Below are positions 8,414 through 16,781 of a stretch of 64,000 nucleotides of DNA, in pieces (position 1 is the stretch's first letter; each line of letters opens with the position of its first letter). Location of the stretch: the NCBI GenBank assembly GCA_044448685.1, contig JBIOHC010000003.1, positions 62,001 through 126,000 on the forward strand, written 5' to 3'. The notes below the pieces were generated by a model. The model did no database searches, was not told the DNA's origin, and saw nothing but the letters and a program-made list of their open reading frames with translations. The translations under genes and the position numbers were made by a program. This stretch comes from Palsa-965 sp044448685. Its GTDB lineage: Bacteria > Bacteroidota > Bacteroidia > Palsa-965.

Positions 8414-9586
8414 TTATAATCCGGTTTCCAGACCGGCATCAATCCAGTCAAAAAGGTCAACCGGGTGGTCATGTCTTTTTTCTGCTTCCCTTCGTTTTCC
8501 AAGCCGGACTATGATCATCTTAACATCCGGAATGACGATGATATACTGACCCAGGATTCCCCTGGCATAGAAAACAGCATGCCCTTTATATTCCGGCAAT
8601 ATCCACCAGCTGTATCCGTAACGGAGGTTTGCCGAACCGTCATCATCTACCAGGCCAGCTATTTTTACCGATTGCAATACATAGGCCCGGGATACGAGTT
8701 GTTTGCCATTCCAGCGTCCGCTGTCGAGATACAATTTACCGAAACGGGCAAAATCACGCGCATCGGCATTAAAACAACAAAATGCTTTCTCCATTCCGTC
8801 TTTGTGATCCAGACTCCACAGTGCCGGCAAATGGGCCCCCATCGGTTTCCATAATTTCTCGCTTGTATATTCGCTTATTTTTTTTCCGGTAGCTTTCTCA
8901 ATCACCAGACCGAGGATGGCTGTATTTCCGCTCAGATACTGGAACACTTTACCGGGCTCTGTTGTTACCTGATATTTATACAGCAGTTTTTCAAGGTCGG
9001 GTCCGTAATATGCCTGAGCCGGAAATGCAAGGGGGTTTTTATAATCCTCATCGAAATTAATTCCAGAACTCATTGTCAGCAAATTGCGGATAGTCAGTTT
9101 GCCATTCATCCCGTTTTTAAACTCAGGGATAAAATCACCTACCGGCTGATCCACACTTTTTATTTTTCCTTCATCAATGGCAATTCCAGCAAGTATGCTT
9201 ACCACTGTTTTAGCCATGGAGAAGGAATTGGTGCGTGAAGTATCCGAGAAGCCATCCCAGTAATGCTCATACCTTACACTGTCATTACGTATGACCAGGA
9301 AGGCGGCCGTACCGAGCTTTTTGTTTTTCTCCGCGAATTTACCCGACCCTTCCTTCTGATTGCAGTTTTTGGCATTCGGCCATTCCCATACCGTTGCATC
9401 ATTCCGGATTATACGGTTATCGAAGTTGTTGTAATTATCTATCCCCGGGGTACTGCGCCCTTTGAAATAGGTATCAGCCATGCCCTTGTATAAATATGTT
9501 TTTCCGCTGATGAGGATAAATCCGTTGATGAGCACAAGCAATACCAGTACGAATATACCAAGGCCTTTGAATAGTTTTCCAAGCAT
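8414..9586 (-). CDS. Beta-lactamase-fold serine hydrolase (class C / PBP-like)
   Basis: This 390-residue protein has an N-terminal signal anchor (residues 8-28) and a serine beta-lactamase/DD-peptidase fold facing the periplasm. The SxxK motif is SMAK (123-126), followed by VGDFIPEF and LLTMSSGI, and by YLSGNTAILGLVIE (Tyr217). These proteins are often esterases or peptidases and many do not confer antibiotic resistance. It follows a lipoprotein gene by 11 bases in a minus-strand run. Substrate unknown. Confidence 0.88.
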   Translation of the reverse strand: MLGKLFKGLGIFVLVLLVLINGFILISGKTYLYKGMADTYFKGRSTPGIDNYNNFDNRIIRNDATVWEWPNAKNCNQKEGSGKFAEKNKKLGTAAFLVIRNDSVRYEHYWDGFSDTSRTNSFSMAKTVVSILAGIAIDEGKIKSVDQPVGDFIPEFKNGMNGKLTIRNLLTMSSGINFDEDYKNPLAFPAQAYYGPDLEKLLYKYQVTTEPGKVFQYLSGNTAILGLVIEKATGKKISEYTSEKLWKPMGAHLPALWSLDHKDGMEKAFCCFNADARDFARFGKLYLDSGRWNGKQLVSRAYVLQSVKIAGLVDDDGSANLRYGYSWWILPEYKGHAVFYARGILGQYIIVIPDVKMIIVRLGKRREAEKRHDHPVDLFDWIDAGLETGL

Positions 9587-9597
9587 GTTTTATCGGT

Positions 9598-10278
9598 TTA
9601 TGGAATGGTGAAAAGGGTCGGTTTAAGAATGGTGAAGCTGCTGTCCTTCCCGTCCATTCCCAGATTCAGGCTGTCCCCAATTAGTTGGAAACGCCGATCC
9701 TTTATTTTTTTAACCCGCTTCTTGAAATAATCGTGATAATCCTTTTCGTCATACAGATAATTGGTGTATACGTCAACTGATCCAAAACGTTGCCATTTAT
9801 TATTCCGGAAACCGTATACACTTAGCGTGTGCCAGGCACTCGTAAACCAATCAGGCACAAAAGCTATTTCACAAATACCGTTATTATCCAGATCGCCAGC
9901 ATTGGCAATTGTACCACCTATTCCCGTCAGACTGTCCAGATCCGGCAGATGACAGCTGAATCTTATCCGGCATATGCAATCTCCCTTGCAATCCATATCC
10001 TTTATCCGGGGTGGTATAAGAAATGCGGTATCTCCAATTCCGTCCTTGTTCAGATCGCCTATCAGGATGGTATCGACAGAAGCCTTTGTCCATGTTCCGG
10101 AACTGTCGGCAGAGGCTATCTCCCTATGACTCTCTGGTTTTGTAACCGATACTGTATCCTTACGGAGTGTATCCATTCCAGACTTTCCTGATCCGGATGA
10201 GCCGGCCCCGCAGGAACATGCGGAGACAAGAACCAGTACAGCCAATACCAACAAAACAGGCTTCCGGACGATATTCAT
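9598..10278 (-). CDS. Lipoprotein with FG-GAP/VCBS-like calcium loops
   Basis: This 226-residue protein has a lipoprotein signal (LVLVSACSCG; Cys21 is the probable acylated residue) and a Ser/Gly-rich linker. Two segments, GDLNKDGIGDTAFL and AGDLDNNGICEIAFV, look like the Asp-rich loops of FG-GAP or VCBS repeats, which bind calcium in beta-propellers. Several Cys residues lie between them (CKGDCICR). Too short for a full propeller; role unknown. It sits 11 bases after lipB and 11 before the next gene. Confidence 0.7.
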   Translation of the reverse strand: MNIVRKPVLLVLAVLVLVSACSCGAGSSGSGKSGMDTLRKDTVSVTKPESHREIASADSSGTWTKASVDTILIGDLNKDGIGDTAFLIPPRIKDMDCKGDCICRIRFSCHLPDLDSLTGIGGTIANAGDLDNNGICEIAFVPDWFTSAWHTLSVYGFRNNKWQRFGSVDVYTNYLYDEKDYHDYFKKRVKKIKDRRFQLIGDSLNLGMDGKDSSFTILKPTLFTIP

Positions 10279-10289
10279 TATTCCTTGTT

Positions 10290-11000
10290 TTAGCGGGTAT
10301 GGACCAGTTCACAGGCAAATAAATCCGAAAAATGTTTTTTAAGCTCCTGCATCACTTCTTCCATATCAGGAGCTTCTCCCAATTCTTTAGCAAGGGAAGT
10401 GACTGCTTTATCGGTAATGCCGCAAGGGATAATATTTCCGAAATAACTCAGGTCTGGGTGAATATTAAAAGCGAATCCATGCATGGTTACCCATCGGCTG
10501 GTGCGGACACCGATGGCACATATTTTACGGGCCTTTGCAGGATCCTCCGGATCCATCCATACTCCGGTAAAGCCGGGAAAACGCTCTCCTTTTAAACCAA
10601 AATGAGCCATCGTAAGTATGATGGCTTCTTCCAGAAAACGCAGATATTTATGAATATCGGTAAAGAAATTATCCAGGTCCAGAATCGGATAGCCGACCAG
10701 CTGTCCGGGTCCATGATAGGTAATATCTCCGCCTCTGTTTATTTTATAAAAAACAGCCGATTTGTCTTTCAGGCCCGCTTCATTCAGCAGTAAATGCTGC
10801 TCCTCCCCGCTTTTTCCAAGTGTATAAACATGAGGATGCTGGCAACAGATAAAGTGACTGCAAGTCAATACCCTGGATTCTTCGGGCAGATCCCTGTTTC
10901 TGATTTTCTGTGAAACGATTTCCTGAAACAGTTGTTCCTGATAATCCCATGCCTCTTTGTAATCTATAAGACCCAGATTATGAAAGAGGACTTTGTTCAT
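10290..11000 (-). CDS. lipB: Lipoyl(octanoyl) transferase LipB
   Basis: This 236-residue enzyme moves octanoate from acyl carrier protein to the lipoyl domains of 2-oxoacid dehydrogenases and GcvH. The family signature RGGDITYHGPGQLVGYP (89-105) is intact, as are Lys159 in ARKICAIGVR and the nucleophile Cys193 in NIIPCGITDK. Length is normal. It lies between the sugar isomerase and a lipoprotein gene on the minus strand. LipA is not in the window. Confidence 0.97.
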   Translation of the reverse strand: MNKVLFHNLGLIDYKEAWDYQEQLFQEIVSQKIRNRDLPEESRVLTCSHFICCQHPHVYTLGKSGEEQHLLLNEAGLKDKSAVFYKINRGGDITYHGPGQLVGYPILDLDNFFTDIHKYLRFLEEAIILTMAHFGLKGERFPGFTGVWMDPEDPAKARKICAIGVRTSRWVTMHGFAFNIHPDLSYFGNIIPCGITDKAVTSLAKELGEAPDMEEVMQELKKHFSDLFACELVHTR

Positions 11001-11051
11001 CGGTTGGAAGGAGCTGCTTTACCATGCATCCGGGCAAGGCTTGCCACGGCA

Positions 11052-12035
11052 TTATAATTTGGAAAGATGGGTTTTAAGCTGATTGATGACATTGATTTCA
11101 TTGGCATCATACCCGCGCCTCTCAGCAAGGTCAACGGAGATCCAGTCTCCCAGATGTATAAAATAAATGCTTTTCTCAATCATAGTCTTACCCTTTGACC
11201 AAAGCTCTGTAATATTCGGAGTATACGTTGAAATGACACTTTTGTTGATTTCTATCCTTGCATTATTCCGCTCATATTCCTCCTTATCACGAAACAGGAT
11301 AATAGCAATGTTCTCATTCTTTTCTCTCCAGCCAACAAGTTCATTGTGGTTCATTTCCGGTATTACCTGGTGCCAGCAAAGCATTTTTGCGTTTTCATTT
11401 AATTGCTGACGAAAACGTACGGCAATTCCTTCAAAATAAGTGGTACAGTATATGACAGGAAGCTTGCCATGAAGTTTCTGACTTACCAGCGCCGCTTCTT
11501 TGCGAATTGTTTCTTCTTCCGTATCAATAAGGCTGATTGAAGCTTCCAGGTCAGATTTTACATGTGATCCTATGATCTGGTGAAACTGCAGGATAAATAA
11601 TAGCTGTGTCAGGGAGTAACCCAGGCATGCCCTTGGAGGCATTCCACCGGGTACGGTAATCAGGTCAAGCTTTTTTTCATGTGCTATTTCAGAAACTTTG
11701 CCTCCGGAAGAGACGCAAACTATTTTGGCCTTTTTTTTCAGGGCCTGTTCCATACAAAAGAGGGTCTCTTCTGTATTTCCGCTATAGGAAGAAATAATAA
11801 CGAGCGAAGCTTCACTTACATAAGCCGGAATAAAATATCCCTTGCTTACTAGTACAGGTACATTCGCTTCCAGCGCTACGAGTTCGGCAACAATACTCCC
11901 CCCTATTCCGGATCCGCCCAGACCGCAAATAAGAACATGCTCCGGCTTTGTTCCGGACTTTGTCAATACTGCCTTTTCACCGATCTTAATGGCTTCTTTA
12001 AGTTGTCCGGAGAATCCGGTAACCAGGTTCTTCAT
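11052..12035 (-). CDS. Bifunctional phosphoglucose/phosphomannose isomerase
   Basis: This 327-residue SIS-domain protein resembles the archaeal-type bifunctional PGI/PMI enzymes, which interconvert fructose-6-phosphate with glucose-6-phosphate or mannose-6-phosphate. Visible features are GLGGSGIGGSIVAEL (first SIS loop), ISSYSGNTEETL (sugar-phosphate binding Ser/Thr), VPGGMPPRACLGYS, and the C-terminal PEMNHNELVGW motif with its catalytic His. It ends ALINQLKTHL-like. The gene precedes lipB by 51 bases and follows uvrC by 34. Confidence 0.9.
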   Translation of the reverse strand: MKNLVTGFSGQLKEAIKIGEKAVLTKSGTKPEHVLICGLGGSGIGGSIVAELVALEANVPVLVSKGYFIPAYVSEASLVIISSYSGNTEETLFCMEQALKKKAKIVCVSSGGKVSEIAHEKKLDLITVPGGMPPRACLGYSLTQLLFILQFHQIIGSHVKSDLEASISLIDTEEETIRKEAALVSQKLHGKLPVIYCTTYFEGIAVRFRQQLNENAKMLCWHQVIPEMNHNELVGWREKNENIAIILFRDKEEYERNNARIEINKSVISTYTPNITELWSKGKTMIEKSIYFIHLGDWISVDLAERRGYDANEINVINQLKTHLSKL

Positions 12036-12069
12036 ATTGCTGCTTTTGAAGGGATAAAGATAGAAAAAA

Positions 12070-13905
12070 TCAGGGAGTGGGCGATTCCGCCTCTTTCGGG
12101 CTGTCCGAAGGGTGAAAGTGCCTGAATACCAGCATTCCTTTGGCTTTACCGAGCACTTTAATCAGTGCTTCAGCACTTGCTTCCTTCACTTGTTTTACCG
12201 ACTTAAAAACACGGAGTAAGGTCTGTGCAGAAGTATGACTTATTCCCTTTATTCCGGTAAGCTCCGTTTTAATGGTTCCTTTTTCTCTTCGCTTGCGGTG
12301 GTGAGTAATTCCGAAACGGTGTGCTTCATCCCTTATCTGTTGAATGATTCTTAATGTTTCCGACTTCTTATCCAGATACATAGGCATGGAATCTCCCGGA
12401 TAGTAAATCTCTTCCAGGCGCTTGGCAATACCTATGATTCCGATTTTACCCCTTAAACCCAGTTTTTCCAGGCTGTGCAATGCTGCACTCAGCTGCCCCT
12501 TGCCTCCATCAATAACAATGAGCTGCGGCAGTTCACCCCCTTCTTCCTGCAACCTTCTGTAGCGCCGGTATATGACTTCCTCCATCGATGCAAAATCATC
12601 CGGCCCTTCCACTGTCCTGATATTGAAATGTCGGTAGTCTTTTTTGCTGGGACGGGTATCTTTAAAAACTGTCATCGCAGCCACCGGATAAGCTCCCTGT
12701 ATATTGGAATTGTCGAAGCATTCTATATGACGGGGTTCAGACTGAAGACGCAAGTCCTTCATCATTGTAGCAAGGATACGGCGGGTATGACGCTCAGGAT
12801 CTACCAGGCTTTGCTGTCTCTGCTTTTCCTTGCGGTAGTATTCAACATTGCGGGCCGAAAGATCCAGCAATTTTTTCTTATCCCCCCTCTGTGGAATGAC
12901 GAATTCAACACCGGGTATCTCTATACCGGGTGAGAACTGAACAATTATCTCTTTTGAGTCGCTCTGAAACCTGTTCCTGAATTCGGCAATTGCAATCTGT
13001 AACAGCTCTTCCTGATTCTCCTCTATTTTCTTCCTGAGTTCAATAGTATGCCCAAGTACTATTGCCCCATTCATCACTTTCAGGTAATTCACAAAAGCCG
13101 TGTCCTCATCCGATGCGATAGAGCAGACATCCACATTGGTGATGGAAGGACTCACAACGGTCGACCGGCTTCTGTAGTTTTCAAGTATATCGGCTTTCTC
13201 TTTAATAGCCTGGGCTTTCTCAAATTCCATTTTACCTGCATGCAGCAACATTTGTTCTTTCAGGTGCTTGAGAGGCTCGGCAAAATTGCCCCGTATAATT
13301 TCTTCCATACGGGCAATGGAATCATTGTATTCTTCCTCCGACTGATGGCCTTCACAGGGTCCTTTGCAATTACCGATATGGTATTCGAGGCAAACCTTGA
13401 ATTTCTTCTTTTCAATGCTCTCCTGATGCAGACTCAGATTGCAGTTACGGGTAGGATATAATTTATGAATCAGATCGAGCAGGGCATGCATCATTTTTAC
13501 ATTGGCATACGGGCCAAAATACCGGGAGCCGTCGCGGAGCAGCCTGCGTGTATGAAACACCCTGGGAAAACGTTCATTCTTGATACAGATCCAGGGAAAG
13601 GTCTTGTCGTCTTTCAGTGCAACATTATAACGGGGCTGGTACTTTTTGATGAGATTGTTTTCCAGCAGGAGTGCATCCAGCTCGGTTTCGACAATGATGT
13701 ATTTGATATCGGCAATACGGCGCACCAGCATGGCTGTCTTGGCCCTGTCATGATTTTTGACAAAATAGGAGAGTACCCGTTTACGTAAATTGATTGCTTT
13801 ACCTACATACAGTATTTTGCCCTCTTCATCAAAATACTGATACACACCGGGTGAATCCGGCAAAGAACGGAGCTGTTCGGCAAGCTTGTCGGGGGCGTTC
13901 TTCAT
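12070..13905 (-). CDS. uvrC: Excinuclease ABC subunit C
   Basis: This 611-residue protein makes both incisions in nucleotide excision repair with UvrAB. The N-terminal GIY-YIG nuclease is clear (SPGVYQYFDEEGKILYVGKA, then LRKRVLSYF). A UVR-type segment (FEKAQAIKEKADIL) comes before the RNase H-like C-terminal nuclease (ECFDNSNIQGAYPVAAMTVF, LIVIDGGKGQL) and a final helix-hairpin-helix (LTGIKGISHTSAQTLLRVF). Length and order are normal. A TATCTTTG box eight bases before the ATG suggests its own promoter. Confidence 0.98.
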   Translation of the reverse strand: MKNAPDKLAEQLRSLPDSPGVYQYFDEEGKILYVGKAINLRKRVLSYFVKNHDRAKTAMLVRRIADIKYIIVETELDALLLENNLIKKYQPRYNVALKDDKTFPWICIKNERFPRVFHTRRLLRDGSRYFGPYANVKMMHALLDLIHKLYPTRNCNLSLHQESIEKKKFKVCLEYHIGNCKGPCEGHQSEEEYNDSIARMEEIIRGNFAEPLKHLKEQMLLHAGKMEFEKAQAIKEKADILENYRSRSTVVSPSITNVDVCSIASDEDTAFVNYLKVMNGAIVLGHTIELRKKIEENQEELLQIAIAEFRNRFQSDSKEIIVQFSPGIEIPGVEFVIPQRGDKKKLLDLSARNVEYYRKEKQRQQSLVDPERHTRRILATMMKDLRLQSEPRHIECFDNSNIQGAYPVAAMTVFKDTRPSKKDYRHFNIRTVEGPDDFASMEEVIYRRYRRLQEEGGELPQLIVIDGGKGQLSAALHSLEKLGLRGKIGIIGIAKRLEEIYYPGDSMPMYLDKKSETLRIIQQIRDEAHRFGITHHRKRREKGTIKTELTGIKGISHTSAQTLLRVFKSVKQVKEASAEALIKVLGKAKGMLVFRHFHPSDSPKEAESPTP

Positions 13906-13913
13906 ATCCGGTA

Positions 13914-13921
13914 CAAAGATA
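13914..13921 (-). promoter_or_regulatory. Probable uvrC -7 box
   Basis: TATCTTTG on the minus strand, eight bases before the uvrC ATG, is a full TAnnTTTG match. I see no good TTG at the usual distance. A six-pair hairpin (CTTCTG/CAGAAG) occupies 13924-13941, between this box and the preceding gene. Confidence 0.45.
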
Positions 13922-13986
13922 GCCCTTCTGCTTTGCCAGAAGCGTAATGAATGGGAAAGAAGTTCAGGAACCGGGTCTTCTTCCTT

Positions 13987-14949
13987 TTAAAACGAGGGGC
14001 AAGATCCCAGACGGTAATGCGGTTTATGTTTTTTACACGCAAAACCCATTGAAAATGAAATTTCATGGGCACCTGCTGTCGAGTTTGTGAGCCTGGACAT
14101 GGTAACATCATAGCTGTAACCAACTCTGAAAGTACCCAGATCGGCCCCCAGCAGAAGGATGAATGCATCCATATTACGATACCAGAGCCCTACTACAATC
14201 GGACCCTTTTGAAGATACAAACCCAGATTCAGTTCCTGAAAATCCTGTTGTTTCTGCCAGATAATATTCGGAGAGACTATTACATCAGAGTTTCCGTTTG
14301 GCCCTACCGGAATTTTCAGTCCTGCATGTGCTGTATATTTAATGGGTAATGTGCTGCTCCCGTCGTTAAACAGGGCTTCATTAGGCTGGGTAAGGTGGCT
14401 TGCAGCAAAACCGACAAAATAACGTTCGCTGAAGAGGACAGCTCCGGTAGAAAAATCAATATTGTTACGCGGACTTACATTGGGATTTTCAGCCGTATTA
14501 CGTACAAACCCATTGATGGGATTGATCATATCCCCGAAGGTAAGCTTGCTCCAGTCGACCGATTTCTGACGATAGCTTACTTCCATGGCTGCTGCCAGTG
14601 AAACCTTCCGGTTCAGGGGCTGGTGATAGGAGTAAATGGCACTGATGGTATTGGTTTTTATTGTGCCTTCTCCGGATGCATCACTCGTTGCAATTAGCCC
14701 AACGCCCCCATGAATCCCATCCACCATTTTATCAAAAGAAACGCTGTTGGTTACAAAGGTTCCTGAAATATTCGGCCATTGATTCCTATAGTTGAAGCAC
14801 AAGCGGGGGCAAAGTTTGCTTCCTGCCAATGCCGGATTGAGATAGATAGGGTTGGCATAAAATTGCGAAAACTGTGGGTCCTGAGCTACAAGGATGGAGG
14901 TACTTGCTATAAGGCAAAACAGGCCCAAAAGGAGTTTGGCTTTTTTCAT
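13987..14949 (-). CDS. PorP/SprF-family type IX secretion membrane protein
   Basis: This 320-residue protein has a signal peptide (LLGLFCLIASTSILVAQDP) and the hallmark start of the mature PorP/SprF family, FSQFYANPIYLNPALAGS. The rest is a beta-barrel pattern of alternating residues, ending FRVGYSYDVTMSRLTNSTAGAHEISFSMGF. Family members sit in the outer membrane and take part in type IX secretion or SprB-type gliding adhesin export. A terminator separates it from the sigma/anti-sigma genes upstream. Confidence 0.92.
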   Translation of the reverse strand: MKKAKLLLGLFCLIASTSILVAQDPQFSQFYANPIYLNPALAGSKLCPRLCFNYRNQWPNISGTFVTNSVSFDKMVDGIHGGVGLIATSDASGEGTIKTNTISAIYSYHQPLNRKVSLAAAMEVSYRQKSVDWSKLTFGDMINPINGFVRNTAENPNVSPRNNIDFSTGAVLFSERYFVGFAASHLTQPNEALFNDGSSTLPIKYTAHAGLKIPVGPNGNSDVIVSPNIIWQKQQDFQELNLGLYLQKGPIVVGLWYRNMDAFILLLGADLGTFRVGYSYDVTMSRLTNSTAGAHEISFSMGFACKKHKPHYRLGSCPSF

Positions 14950-15023
14950 TGTCTTCCGTTTTATGCCCGGCAGGATTGGGCGTTTATTGGAAGACGGGGG
15001 AAAGGTTAAAAGGTTGCCTCTTT

Positions 15024-15054
15024 AAAAAAGGGGCTGGCTCTGAAGGCAGCCAGC
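15024..15054 (-). terminator. Terminator after the putative anti-sigma gene
   Basis: On the minus strand GCTGGCT and AGCCAGC pair around an eight-base loop (15033-15054) and are followed by CCCC and TTTTTT. It lies 28 bases after the anti-sigma stop codon and 75 before the PorP-family start codon. Confidence 0.7.
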
Positions 15055-15082
15055 AAGATGCAGGCTTGTCTGCCCTGGTAAA

Positions 15083-16021
15083 TCAATAGGGATCCAGGGG
15101 GCTGTGATTTTCCTTAAACTTAGGATTCTTCAGCTTGGTTTTCTTGAGTGTATCGGTTTTTACAGGGGCCGGATCAGCAGGTGAATTATCCGTTGTGGTC
15201 TTTTCAGCAGGAACAGGGGTTGTAACAGGTTCTGCCTTTTCAGCGGGTTTTTCCTTTTTGGACTTACGGGAGAATATGGATTTACGCTCCGATTTGCTTT
15301 TTGCAGCGGCTGTTTTGCTTTCAACAGGGCTTTCTTTTACGGAAGAATCCTTTTTAGAAGGGGGGTAAATGACAAAATCATTCCATCCTACATTCACTTC
15401 TGTTTGTACAGCATCTGTTCCGGTTTTTTCCCTGGTATTGAATATCACTCCCTTTTTCGGATCCACCATATCCGGATAAATCCGGACTTTCTGGGCATCT
15501 GTTCCATTCAGCTGAGGCTGTATAGGTGCCACGGTAGATACATTTCTGTCAGCCTGCATACGACGGTAAGAGGAGGATTCGTTGTTTTTGGAAGCGTTTC
15601 CTGCAGAAAGTAAATAGTTGGAGATTTTTTCGGTTTCGGTAGGGGCTGTGTCAAGGGTTTCTTCTTTTGCCGCAGCCATTACTTCAGGCTGTGGTTTTGG
15701 CTGTTCCTGTACTGTTTTTGCCGTTACAGGAACGGAGGTCATTTTAACAGGTGTTACAGATTCCTGAATTTGCTTTTCGTTTGTAGCGCGGCTTTTAGAA
15801 CCGGCCGTCAGCCTTATCACCAGAAAAGCAAGAGCTGAGCAGGCAATAATGACTGCCACGGTATTCAATGAAAACTTCCACTTAAACACAGGAGAATGCT
15901 GGGGCATAGCCTGGAGCCGGTTTTCCATATCGCTCCAGTCAGCCGGATCAAAAGAAGCCTCATAGCCTTCCATGGAAGACTTGACTTTTCTTTCGAAATC
16001 GTTATTTGCGTTATTTGTCAT
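15083..16021 (-). CDS. Putative membrane anti-sigma factor
   Basis: This 312-residue protein begins with a short cytoplasmic region (about 1-48, with DPADWSDMENRLQ), has a single membrane segment at 51-70 and a long, Lys/Pro/Glu/Thr-rich extracytoplasmic tail. It is encoded just after an ECF sigma factor and overlaps it by 11 bases. That architecture and coupling fit an anti-sigma factor, but no zinc-binding HxxxCxxC motif is seen, so the role is inferred from context. The tail from about 220 on is low-complexity. Confidence 0.65.
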   Translation of the reverse strand: MTNNANNDFERKVKSSMEGYEASFDPADWSDMENRLQAMPQHSPVFKWKFSLNTVAVIIACSALAFLVIRLTAGSKSRATNEKQIQESVTPVKMTSVPVTAKTVQEQPKPQPEVMAAAKEETLDTAPTETEKISNYLLSAGNASKNNESSSYRRMQADRNVSTVAPIQPQLNGTDAQKVRIYPDMVDPKKGVIFNTREKTGTDAVQTEVNVGWNDFVIYPPSKKDSSVKESPVESKTAAAKSKSERKSIFSRKSKKEKPAEKAEPVTTPVPAEKTTTDNSPADPAPVKTDTLKKTKLKNPKFKENHSPLDPY

Positions 16022-16631
16022 CTTTCAATTTGGTGATGAGTTGTGAAAGATTTTTTTTAAGATTGAATTTGGCCTTGTTCAGGTTTGATTTGCTGGTTCC
16101 TTCACTGATATCCAGCTTCTCTGCTATTTCCTTATGCGTGTATTCCTCCATCACAAAGAGGTTGAATACGGTTCTGTATGCCGGAGAAAGCTCCTGAATA
16201 GCCTTAATAATGTCCTCCTGGCGGATATTCCTGAACAAATCCTCTTCTTCTATCTCGTCTGTCTTTGTCACTCCCATATGGTTGGCATAAACAGTATTTA
16301 CAATCAGGTATTCATGTCTGTTTTTCCGGATATGGTCAATGGCTGTATTGACCATAATCCTTCTTACCCATCCTTCAAAAGAACCGGTATGCCCGAAATT
16401 GCGGAGGTTCCCGTACACTTTCATAAAGGCCTCATTCAAAATGTCTTTCGCTTCATCCCTGTTCTTGGCATAACGCAGGCAAACGGCCATCATCTTCCCA
16501 TGATATCGCTCATAAAGCAATTTCTGGCAGGTTCTGTCCTGCTTCACACAACCATGGATGAGATCAGCTTCAGTCATAGAACCGGGTAAGTTCTCTGCAA
16601 TTTGTACGTATATAGACGCAGAAGGATTCAT
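16011..16631 (-). CDS. ECF-type RNA polymerase sigma factor
   Basis: This 206-residue sigma-70 family protein has region 2 (YERYHGKMMAVCLRYAKNRDEAKDILNEAFMKVY, in part the -10 recognition helix, then FEGWVRRIMVNTAIDH) and region 4 (LSPAYRTVFNLFVMEEYTH followed by EIAEKLDISEGTSKSNLNKA, the -35 helix-turn-helix). It would direct transcription in response to an envelope signal. The start has a purine-rich GGAGG about eight bases upstream, unusual for this genome. It overlaps the next gene by 11 bases, implying coupled translation. Confidence 0.93.
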   Translation of the reverse strand: MNPSASIYVQIAENLPGSMTEADLIHGCVKQDRTCQKLLYERYHGKMMAVCLRYAKNRDEAKDILNEAFMKVYGNLRNFGHTGSFEGWVRRIMVNTAIDHIRKNRHEYLIVNTVYANHMGVTKTDEIEEEDLFRNIRQEDIIKAIQELSPAYRTVFNLFVMEEYTHKEIAEKLDISEGTSKSNLNKAKFNLKKNLSQLITKLKDDK

Positions 16632-16781
16632 TTGGTTGCCTCCGAGGGGTGATACCAGGACAAGAATACTACTATAAAATTAATGAAATTTCTTAAAAAA
16701 ACAAGAAAACAGGAGGTCGGAACAGGAGAAAATGATATTATTTAACATTATAATAAGATATGATCTACGTTTCGGAGCTTT

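Noticed and set aside
8414..9586. Antibiotic-resistance beta-lactamase
   Set aside because: The fold is shared by many esterases and peptidases; nothing in the sequence or context points to resistance.
16601..16610. A third TTTGTACGTA, as in the toxin-antitoxin promoter
   Set aside because: It lies within the sigma factor's coding region with no promoter around it; a chance copy of a ten-base word.
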